A stretch of DNA of 8,661 nt from Bacillota bacterium. Lineage in GTDB: Bacteria > Bacillota > Clostridia > Peptostreptococcales > Anaerovoracaceae. The stretch covers positions 1-8,661 of the forward strand of contig JAUNBO010000076.1 in assembly GCA_030527065.1 (NCBI GenBank), given 5' to 3'. The notes under the pieces are model-generated. The model saw only the letters and a program-made list of their open reading frames with translations. It ran no database searches and was not told the DNA's origin. A program made the position numbers and the translations under genes. Position 1 is the stretch's first letter. Each line of letters starts with the position of its first letter. Shown here in pieces: positions 1 through 4,992 of this stretch.

Positions 1-1
1 T

Positions 2-541
2 GCCGGTGCTACCGGACCCACTGGCCCCACCGGCGCCGCAGGAACCGCCGGTGCCACTGGCGCTACCGGACCCACAGGCCCCACCGGGGCTACGGGCGCC
101 ACAGGAGCCACCGGCGGCACCGGGATCCCGGATATCCTGGCCACCATCAACTCAGACGAACAGGCCACCACCACCGACGGCCCCCTGGCCTTCAGCGGCG
201 CCGCCGTAAATTCCGGGACCTCCATCATCCATGTATCCGGCGACGCCGTTACCACCATCACCCAGGTAGGCGTCTATCACGCCCATTTCCACGGCGCCGT
301 TTCCGCAGATGCGGGCACCTCAACTCCCGCCGTGCTCACCATGCAGCTGGACCTGAACAGCGCCACCATCCCCGGCGCTACGGCTGTGCAGACCTTTGAC
401 GACACCGGCCAGGAAACCACCATCGCCTTCACCATGCCCTTCCAGGTCACCACCGTACCCTCCCGCCTGGAAGTGATCTCCAGCAGCGCCGGGTTTACCT
501 TTACCAACATTTCCCTTACCGTTATCCGTCTCGGCAGCTGA
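2..541 (+). CDS. collagen-like surface protein, C-terminal part (5' end outside window)
   Basis: The frame is open from base 2 to the TGA at 539-541, giving 179 visible residues; the N-terminus lies upstream. Residues 1-41 have Gly at every third position without a break (14 Gly), mostly as GAT and GPT triplets. This is the hallmark of bacterial collagen-like proteins, where Thr in the triplets is often O-glycosylated. From about residue 42 the repeat stops. A domain of roughly 135 residues follows, rich in Thr, Val, Ile and Ser, with alternating hydrophobic residues and no Cys. That resembles the trimerising beta-sandwich C-terminal domains of BclA-type spore or surface filaments, although I could assign no specific family. 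No LPXTG anchor or terminal membrane segment is present at this end, so attachment would rely on the missing N-terminus or on association with other proteins. A strong terminator follows 31 nt after the stop. The collagen-like call is confident; spore versus cell-surface location is inference. Confidence 0.85.
   Translation, partial: AGATGPTGPTGAAGTAGATGATGPTGPTGATGATGATGGTGIPDILATINSDEQATTTDGPLAFSGAAVNSGTSIIHVSGDAVTTITQVGVYHAHFHGAVSADAGTSTPAVLTMQLDLNSATIPGATAVQTFDDTGQETTIAFTMPFQVTTVPSRLEVISSSAGFTFTNISLTVIRLGS
8..90 (+). repeat. 54-bp direct repeat inside the Gly-X-Y coding region
   Basis: The 29-nt segment 8-36 recurs at 62-90 with two silent differences. The offset is 54 bp, or 18 residues (six Gly-X-Y triplets). 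This is the usual signature of expansion and contraction in collagen-like tracts, so the length of this region may vary between strains. More copies may lie upstream of the window. Confidence 0.7.
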
Positions 542-572
542 ACTCCAGCAGCTTTGCCGGAACACTGAACCA

Positions 573-606
573 CAGCTCCGCCGGCCCTCCGGCGGAGCTG
601 CATTTT
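573..606 (+). terminator. intrinsic terminator of the collagen-like gene
   Basis: A perfect 12-bp, GC-rich stem is formed by CAGCTCCGCCGG (573-584) and CCGGCGGAGCTG (589-600) with a CCCT loop. It is followed by CATTTT. It starts 31 nt after the stop codon of the collagen-like gene and lies upstream of the next promoter. The U-tract is short, only four T, so termination may be incomplete. Confidence 0.75.
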
Positions 607-668
607 CCCCGCTTTCCCGGAGCCTCAGCTCTTTTTCTCGCCCGCCCCGCCAAAAAAAGCCGCAAATG

Positions 669-677
669 TGGTATACT
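669..677 (+). promoter_or_regulatory. extended -10 promoter for rnr
   Basis: TGG-TATACT at 669-677 matches an extended -10 element (TGn followed by a hexamer one base from TATAAT). No recognisable -35 lies 17 bp upstream, which is common for extended -10 promoters. A start at about 684-685 would give a leader of roughly 154 nt before the chosen rnr start codon. The position, just after a terminator and before a structured leader, supports the call. Confidence 0.6.
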
Positions 678-684
678 ACCTTCA

Positions 685-751
685 GTTGGCCGTCACGGGC
701 CCTCGTCAATCGAAGTCCCCTTCCATTGACGGTCCGTGCAGCCATGCCAAC
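685..751 (+). promoter_or_regulatory. long imperfect hairpin at the 5' end of the rnr leader
   Basis: Four nested complementary segments build one long hairpin. GTTGGC (685-690) pairs with GCCAAC (746-751). 694-700 pairs with 732-738, with one G-U. CGTCAAT (704-710) pairs with ATTGACG (725-731). GAAG (712-715) pairs with CTTC (720-723) around a TCCC loop. The interruptions are an internal loop of 3 by 7 nt, a 3-nt bulge (701-703) and a single C-C mismatch. That is 24 base pairs in 67 nt, beginning at the predicted transcription start. There is no T-tract after it, so it is not a simple terminator. I could not match it to a known riboswitch or leader. It could stabilise the mRNA or act in control of RNase R; both are inference. 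Confidence 0.5.
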
Positions 752-780
752 GGAAACGACCCGCAGAATGGAAAAGCAGC

Positions 781-801
781 CCGGGCAGGACACAGGCCCG
801 G
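781..801 (+). promoter_or_regulatory. second hairpin in the rnr leader
   Basis: CCGGGC (781-786) and GCCCGG (796-801) form a perfect 6-bp GC stem with a 9-nt loop. An A-rich stretch follows on this strand, so it is not an intrinsic terminator. It lies 26 nt before the rnr ribosome binding site and leaves that site single-stranded. Confidence 0.35.
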
Positions 802-838
802 ACCAAAAAACAAAGCCGCAGAAAATGAGAGGACAGCC

Positions 839-2806
839 ATGGGCAGAAAAAGACCGGAACGAAACAGGACTCTTCCCGAAGTGGAAGAGCGATTCATACA
901 GGGGATATTGTCCCGCCGCCGCAGAGGCTTCGGCTTTGTCCTTCCGTCGGAGGGCGGCGAAGACGTCTATGTCTCCGCCGGGAATTTAGGCAGCGCCATG
1001 AACGGCGACCTGGTCACCGTTCAGATCCTCGGCACTTCCGAAAACGAAAAAAACCCCGAGGGCAGAGTGGTGAAGGTGCTGCAGCGCGCCTCCGCAGAAG
1101 TGGTGGGCACCTTTGAACGGCAGCGGGGCTACGCCATCGTGACGCCGGAAAACAGAAAAAGCTCCGAAGAGATCGTGGTGCTTAAAAAGGATTTCAACGG
1201 CGCCAAAGACGGGGATAAGGTAGTGGTGAAGGTGACCCAGTGGCCCAGAGGCGTCCACAGCGCCGAAGGCCGGGTGATGGAGATTCTGGGGTCCGGGAGC
1301 CTGGACGGCAGCGACGTTCTGGCCCTGATCCGTTCCTTCCGGGTGCGGGAGGAATTCCCGGAAGGGGCCCTGTCGGAGGCCGGCGCCATCTCCCCCGTCA
1401 TCTCCTCCCGGGAGCTGGAAGGCCGCCGGGACCTGCGGGAGCTGTCCATCATCACCATGGACGGAGCCGACGCCAAAGACCTGGACGACGCCGTTTCCGT
1501 GGAAAAGCTGGACAACGGCCGCTATCTGCTGGGCGTCCACATTGCCGACGTGAGCCACTATGTGAGGGAAAGCGGCCCCCTGGACCTGGAGGCTCTGGCC
1601 CGGGGCTGCAGCATCTATCTGCCGGACCAGGTGATCCCCATGCTTCCCCAAAAGCTTTCCAACGGCATCTGCAGCCTGAACCCCGGAGAGGACCGCCTCA
1701 CCCTGTCCGTTTCCATGGAAATCGACGGTTCCGGCAGCGTGGTCCGTCACGATCTGTACGAAAGCGTCATCTGCTCCCGCCGCCGCATGGTTTACGACCA
1801 GGTCTCCGATATGCTGGAGCACCGGGACCCCGCCCTCATAGAAGAATACAGGGACGTTTACCCGCAGCTTCTGCTGATGGAAGAGCTGGCGTCCGTTCTG
1901 AGCAGGGCCAGGAAGGACCGGGGCAGCCTGGATTTCGATTTGGAGGAGTCCCATATCACCCTGAACAGCCAGGGCGTGCCTGTATCCATAGAAGCGGCAG
2001 AGCGCCGCACCGCCAACCGCATCATAGAGGAATTCATGCTGGCGGCCAACGAGACCGTGGCAGAGCGCTGCTACTGGATGGACCTGCCCTTCCTCTACCG
2101 TATCCATGAGAAGCCTGCCCCCGACCGCATGGACGAGCTCCGCCTCTTTCTGGGGGGCTTCGGTCTGTCCTTGAAGGGCGACCCCCGGAACGTCCATCCC
2201 AGGGCCCTGGCAGACATTCTGGAACAGGTATCCGGCCAGCCCCAGGAGCATGTGGTGAGCCGGGTGATGCTCCGCTCCATGAAGAAGGCGGTCTACGGCA
2301 CCGAATGCCTGGGCCATTTCGGCCTTGGCGTCAGCTATTACTGCCACTTCACCTCCCCCATCCGCCGCTATCCGGACCTGTTCATTCACCGCGTCATCAA
2401 GGAAAGCCTCCGGGGCTCTCTTTCGCCGGAGCGGGCAGAAGCCCTTCTGTCCCGGGCCGCCGAAGCGGCGTCCCTTTCTTCCGCAGGAGAGCGCAAGGCC
2501 GACGAGCTGGAGCGGGAGGTGGAAAAGCTGAAAAAGGCTGAATTCATGAGCAGCCGCATCGGGCTGGAATATGACGGCGTCATCAGCGGCGCCGCCAGTT
2601 TCGGGTTTTTCGTTGAGATAGAAAATACCATAGAAGGCCTGGTCTCCGTAAATTCTCTTTACGACGACCATTATGATTTTGAACCGGAAAAATACCGGCT
2701 CATAGGCCGGCGGCGGCGGAAGATCTACGGATTGGGAGACCCGGTGCGGGTCCGGGTGGAACAGGTGGACCTTCAGCGGAGGGAAATCGATTTCGTTTTG
2801 ATCTGA
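839..2806 (+). CDS. rnr: ribonuclease R (RNase II/RNB family 3'-5' exoribonuclease)
   Basis: This is a 655-residue processive 3'-5' exoribonuclease of the RNB family. It degrades structured mRNA and rRNA fragments in the cytoplasm and releases 5'-nucleotides. An N-terminal OB/cold-shock-like segment (about 20-70, with RRGFGFV) comes first. The RNB catalytic domain follows from about residue 190. It carries the active-site motif DGADAKDLDD with D208, D214, D216 and D217 as the metal-binding Asp set, and the distal motif TSPIRRYPD (505-513). A C-terminal S1 RNA-binding domain starts near 575. The ATG at 839 is preferred because GAGAGG at 827-832 sits 6 nt upstream. The frame stays open back to 668, but that start would overlap the promoter. 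The protein is shorter than typical RNase R of about 700-800 residues: it lacks the N-terminal helix-turn-helix extension and a Lys-rich tail. smpB and secG, frequent neighbours in Bacillota, are not next to it. Confidence 0.93.
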   Translation: MGRKRPERNRTLPEVEERFIQGILSRRRRGFGFVLPSEGGEDVYVSAGNLGSAMNGDLVTVQILGTSENEKNPEGRVVKVLQRASAEVVGTFERQRGYAIVTPENRKSSEEIVVLKKDFNGAKDGDKVVVKVTQWPRGVHSAEGRVMEILGSGSLDGSDVLALIRSFRVREEFPEGALSEAGAISPVISSRELEGRRDLRELSIITMDGADAKDLDDAVSVEKLDNGRYLLGVHIADVSHYVRESGPLDLEALARGCSIYLPDQVIPMLPQKLSNGICSLNPGEDRLTLSVSMEIDGSGSVVRHDLYESVICSRRRMVYDQVSDMLEHRDPALIEEYRDVYPQLLLMEELASVLSRARKDRGSLDFDLEESHITLNSQGVPVSIEAAERRTANRIIEEFMLAANETVAERCYWMDLPFLYRIHEKPAPDRMDELRLFLGGFGLSLKGDPRNVHPRALADILEQVSGQPQEHVVSRVMLRSMKKAVYGTECLGHFGLGVSYYCHFTSPIRRYPDLFIHRVIKESLRGSLSPERAEALLSRAAEAASLSSAGERKADELEREVEKLKKAEFMSSRIGLEYDGVISGAASFGFFVEIENTIEGLVSVNSLYDDHYDFEPEKYRLIGRRRRKIYGLGDPVRVRVEQVDLQRREIDFVLI

Positions 2807-2920
2807 CGTTCTCCGCAAGAAAAGCCCCGGCCCGGCGCTCCCCGCAGGGACGGTCCCTACCCGGCGTTCTCCGCAAGGAGGCCCCCGGTCCGGCACTCTC
2901 CGCAAGAAAAGCTCCGGAAC
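2805..2920. repeat. four tandem copies of a 29-bp repeat filling the rnr/FNT convergent gap
   Basis: Units at 2805-2833, 2834-2862, 2863-2891 and 2892-2920 repeat with an exact 29-bp period. The best-kept core is CTCCGCAAGAAAAGC, seen in the first and last copies. The third has CTCCGCAAGGAGGCC and the second is the most diverged (CCCCGCAGGGACGGT). The first unit begins within the rnr stop codon and the last ends 6 nt before the FNT stop codon, so the block is essentially the entire gap. The second unit contains AGGGACGGTCCCT, which can fold as a short hairpin, but there is no T-tract. No classic terminator for either gene is visible here. Confidence 0.75.
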
Positions 2921-2926
2921 CGCCGT

Positions 2927-3754
2927 TTACTCCGACCGCTCCCCGGCTTTCCCTTTCCTGAGATAGGAGAACCACCAGATCCCCCCCACAAGAACAGAAC
3001 CGCCTATGATGTTGCCCAGAGTGACGGGCAGCAGGTTCCCCAGCAGGAAATTCCCCCAGGTCAGAGCGGCAAGGTCTGTGCCGGCAGCGGCGGCCGCATA
3101 AGAAGCGTTCATCTCCGCAAAAAGCCCTAAAGGGATGTACGTCATATTCGCCACGCTGTGCTCAAAGCCCGCCAGTATGAACAGCATGATGGGGAAGAAC
3201 AGACCTGCGATCTTGCCTGTCACGTCCCCGGCCCCGTAGCTCATCAGCACGGCCACACAGACCAGGAAGTTGCAGCCGATCCCCAAAAGCAGCGCCGGCC
3301 CGAAGCCCAGAGAGCATTTGGCCGCAGCGGTCTCTATAGCGTACAGGGCCATTTTACCACCAAAAAGATCCAGGCGGCCCCCCAGGCAAAACAGGGCCGT
3401 GCCCATCAATGAGCCGATAAAATTCCCTATATAGACCAGCAGCCAGTTTCGCAGCATGGCGCCCAGGGAAATGACCCTTTCCGCAAGGGCTACCGTCATC
3501 AGCGTGTTCCCGGTAAAAAGCTCGGAACCCGCCACCAGCACCATGGCCAGGCCCCCGGGAAACACCACGGCGCTGATCAGCTTGGCCACGCTGCCGCTCT
3601 CCACGGTGCAGGAAGCCACACTGGCTCCTATGGCGGCAAAAGCGATGAAGAATCCTGCAAGGACCCCCAGAACCAAGAGCCTCCCGCCGGAGGTTTCCGC
3701 CTTTTTCTTTCCGACGCTTATGAGAATTTGTGCCACTTCCGCAGGTGAATGCAT
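2927..3754 (-). CDS. focA: formate/nitrite transporter family channel (FocA-like)
   Basis: This is a 275-residue inner-membrane channel of the FNT family, which forms pentamers moving formate, nitrite, hydrosulfide or similar monovalent anions. Six hydrophobic segments fit the family length and fold. The signature AGSELFTGNTL (75-85) supplies the pore Thr81. K181 and H199 in GFEHSVANM (196-204) match the Lys and His that line the FocA pore. The late GNxxGG motif (GNIIGGSVLVGG) is also present. The ATG at 3754 is chosen over an in-frame TTG at 3778 because GGAAAGGGG (3772-3764) lies 9 nt upstream of it and would otherwise be coding. A sigma-70 promoter sits at 3816-3844. The gene runs convergent to rnr and divergent from the hydrogenase operon. 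Substrate is uncertain: formate is suggested by the fermentation context, while nitrite or hydrosulfide cannot be excluded. The symbol denotes the family. Confidence 0.88.
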   Translation of the reverse strand: MHSPAEVAQILISVGKKKAETSGGRLLVLGVLAGFFIAFAAIGASVASCTVESGSVAKLISAVVFPGGLAMVLVAGSELFTGNTLMTVALAERVISLGAMLRNWLLVYIGNFIGSLMGTALFCLGGRLDLFGGKMALYAIETAAAKCSLGFGPALLLGIGCNFLVCVAVLMSYGAGDVTGKIAGLFFPIMLFILAGFEHSVANMTYIPLGLFAEMNASYAAAAAGTDLAALTWGNFLLGNLLPVTLGNIIGGSVLVGGIWWFSYLRKGKAGERSE

Positions 3755-3782
3755 GGTATCCGGCCCCTTTCCAAACAAAACC

Positions 3783-3802
3783 GGAGCTTGAAGAAGAGCT
3801 CC
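3783..3802 (-). promoter_or_regulatory. hairpin in the 5' leader of the FNT gene
   Basis: On the minus strand GGAGCT and AGCTCC form a 6-bp stem with an 8-nt loop, followed by GGTTTTGTTTGG. It lies between the promoter and the ribosome binding site. The U-rich sequence after the stem resembles a weak terminator, and AAAAGGAGCT on the 5' side resembles a decoy ribosome binding site. An attenuator role is possible but unproven. Confidence 0.35.
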
Positions 3803-3815
3803 TTTTCTGTGTAAA

Positions 3816-3844
3816 AGGATACCTTACACTCCTGAAATTTTCAA
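3816..3844 (-). promoter_or_regulatory. sigma-70 promoter of the FNT gene
   Basis: Read on the minus strand, TTGAAA (3844-3839) and TATCCT (3821-3816) are separated by exactly 17 nt. They match the -35 and -10 consensus at 5/6 and 4/6 positions. The expected start near 3808 gives a leader of about 55 nt. TTGAAAATTTCAGG across the -35 is a near-palindrome where a regulator could bind. Confidence 0.6.
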
Positions 3845-4003
3845 GTTCATTTTTTACCTTCATTTGATAAGGCGTATGTGCCGTTACTTTTCATGGGCGC
3901 CGGGGGGCGGCCCGCCGGACCGTCTCCACCGAAGATATATTTCCATATCTGTAATTTTTATGCTCTTCTTGTTTTTTTGCTTTTGCCCTGCCGCCTTTCC
4001 GCC

Positions 4004-4037
4004 TTCCTCTTTTCCGGCCCGTGCCGGAAAAGAGGAA
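4004..4037. repeat. perfect 15-bp inverted repeat (stem-loop)
   Basis: TTCCTCTTTTCCGGC (4004-4018) and GCCGGAAAAGAGGAA (4023-4037) are exact reverse complements around a CCGT loop. Neither strand has a T-tract directly after the stem, so it is not a classic intrinsic terminator. On the plus strand it precedes the predicted hyd promoter by about 250 bp. It could be a remnant terminator, a structure in a longer untranslated transcript, or a mobile-repeat remnant. Confidence 0.6.
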
Positions 4038-4254
4038 AAGAGCGATGGCAAAGCGCAAAAAAGCAGCCGGAATTCCTGCGCCGAAAAGCCTGAGTTTATG
4101 TATTTTTCACTGAACCTCCCGGATTTCATGGGGCTAAAAGCGAAAAACAGCCAAGTGTTTTTTATGTCGGGATTGTTTTGTTTTTTCGACATATTTCAAC
4201 TCATTTTTTCTTCCTTTCGGGGGAATACCAATTCCTTCCATTGCATTCTGTATA

Positions 4255-4297
4255 CATTGACTTTTCTGTTTTTTTCCACATCTCTTCCATTGACTTT
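4255..4297 (+). repeat. paired CATTGACTTT direct repeats upstream of hyd
   Basis: The 10-mer CATTGACTTT occurs at 4255-4264 and 4288-4297. The 33-bp offset is close to three helical turns, so both copies would face the same side of the DNA. The second copy contains the proposed -35 hexamer TTGACT. A related TTCCATTG also occurs at 4236-4243 and 4285-4292. This could be a regulator site, duplicated promoter elements, or chance in a T-rich tract. Confidence 0.4.
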
Positions 4298-4327
4298 CCC
4301 CCCTTTCCGTATTAACATGGATATAAT
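4290..4327 (+). promoter_or_regulatory. probable promoter of the hydCBA operon
   Basis: TTGACT (4290-4295) is a 5/6 match to the -35 consensus. At 17 nt it is followed by TAACAT (4313-4318), a 4/6 match to the -10. A perfect TATAAT lies at 4322-4327 but is 26 nt from that -35, so it would need a separate or activator-dependent arrangement. Either choice starts transcription about 4325-4335, giving a leader of about 135-145 nt. That a promoter is here is likely; which hexamer pair is used is uncertain. Confidence 0.5.
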
Positions 4328-4394
4328 CCGGTTTTTCCTGTCCTCCGGCAGCGAAATTCTGCAAATCAAAGAGCTTCGCGAATCCTTTGCACAA

Positions 4395-4429
4395 GCCTGC
4401 CGGTCCTTTGCCGCGCAAATGAAGCAGGC
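4395..4429 (+). promoter_or_regulatory. two-part hairpin in the hyd leader
   Basis: GCCTGC (4395-4400) pairs with GCAGGC (4424-4429), enclosing TTTGCCGCGCAAA (4407-4419), which forms an inner 5-bp stem. An asymmetric internal loop separates the two stems. It ends 31 nt before the AAGGAG site of hydC. It has no T-tract, so if real it is an mRNA leader structure and not a terminator. Confidence 0.3.
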
Positions 4430-4470
4430 AGCCGGGAGTTACGGAAACCGAGAAAAATCAAAGGAGTGAG

Positions 4471-4983
4471 ATGCAAATGCAAGATCAGTGCGCCTGTGGC
4501 TGCAACCAGATCGACCCCAAGGACAAACGTTTTGCCGAACTGAAAGCATTCATCGATTCTCTGGAAGGCGTTCCGGGGATCACAATGCCAGTGCTGCAAG
4601 AAGCGCAGAGGATTTTTGGATACCTTCCGTTGGAGGTCCAGAAATTCATTGCGGAAAACACCGGTGTGCCCGTGGCTGAGATCTACGGGGTCGCCACATT
4701 TTACAGCCAATTCAACATCACCCCAAAGGGACAGCATCACATCGGAGTCTGCCTGGGCACCGCCTGCTATGTAAAGGGCGCTCAGGCCGTCATGGACAAG
4801 GTGGCCCAGGAGCTGGGCGTAGCGGTGGGAGAGACCACGCCGGACGGCCTGTTCACCCTGGACGCCACCCGCTGCCTGGGCTGCTGCGGCCTGGCCCCCG
4901 TCATGATGATAGACGACGACGTATACGGCAAGCTGGACGATGTAAGCCAGATCCCCAAGATCCTGGCCAAGTACAAAGGGTAG
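4471..4983 (+). CDS. hydC: [FeFe] hydrogenase gamma subunit HydC (NuoE-like, [2Fe-2S])
   Basis: This 170-residue protein is the NuoE/24-kDa-like subunit of a cytoplasmic NAD-linked [FeFe] hydrogenase, carrying electrons through one [2Fe-2S] cluster next to the flavin subunit. The N-terminal half (about 20-85) is the helical NuoE segment with GYLP and EIYGVATFYSQF. The C-terminal half is the thioredoxin-like fold with cluster ligands C94, C99, C135 and C139 (CLGTAC and CLGCC), the normal C-x4-C and C-x3-C spacing. The length is typical. Its extreme N-terminus also carries a CACGC cluster (C7, C9, C11) whose role is unclear. AAGGAG at 4461-4466 lies 4 nt before the ATG at 4471. An in-frame ATG at 4477, 10 nt away, is also possible. 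It is the first gene of the operon and ends 9 nt before hydB. The family also includes NADP-reducing hydrogenase HndA, so the nucleotide preference is inferred. Confidence 0.92.
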   Translation: MQMQDQCACGCNQIDPKDKRFAELKAFIDSLEGVPGITMPVLQEAQRIFGYLPLEVQKFIAENTGVPVAEIYGVATFYSQFNITPKGQHHIGVCLGTACYVKGAQAVMDKVAQELGVAVGETTPDGLFTLDATRCLGCCGLAPVMMIDDDVYGKLDDVSQIPKILAKYKG

Positions 4984-4992
4984 GTGGCGCAT

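Larger units (their letters stand above)
3755..4470. other. divergent intergenic region between FNT gene and hyd operon
   Basis: This stretch of about 716 bp has no convincing gene. It is visibly richer in A and T than its flanks, especially from 3925 to 4330, with many T-runs on the plus strand. An open frame at 3864-4469 starts with TTG, has no ribosome binding site, and reads as low-complexity Phe/Ser/Pro sequence, so I treat it as non-coding. The region holds the FNT promoter and leader hairpin on the left, a perfect 15-bp hairpin at 4004-4037, a TGTATACA palindrome at 4249-4256, two CATTGACTTT repeats, and the probable hyd promoter and leader on the right. Confidence 0.6.

Noticed and set aside
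668..838. N-terminal extension of RNase R from ATG 668
   Set aside because: The start would lie just before the -10 hexamer and the extension would encode through the leader hairpins. ATG 839 has its own GAGAGG site at good spacing.
2846..2858. Bidirectional terminator at AGGGACGGTCCCT
   Set aside because: The stem is only 5 bp with a 3-nt loop and there is no T-tract on either strand.
986..2905. A 639-codon open frame on the minus strand opposite rnr
   Set aside because: It lies wholly antisense to a clear RNase R and its translation shows no domain. Long antisense frames are expected in GC-rich genes.
2805..2920. CRISPR-like array
   Set aside because: The 29-bp units are directly adjacent with no unique spacers, and no cas genes are present.
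3755..3778. TTG start at 3778 for the FNT gene
   Set aside because: It would make the GGAAAGGGG ribosome binding site coding. ATG 3754 is preceded by that site at 9 nt.
4312..4317. Rex operator at TTAACA before hydC
   Set aside because: Only one half-site matches. The 7 bases four positions upstream do not resemble TTGTTAA.
3864..4469. A 201-codon open frame in the divergent region
   Set aside because: It begins with TTG without a ribosome binding site, passes through the 15-bp hairpin and the hyd promoter, and has biased low-complexity composition.
4984..4992. GTG start at 4984 for hydB
   Set aside because: The AGGTGG site overlaps this codon, while ATG 4993 lies 5 nt after it.
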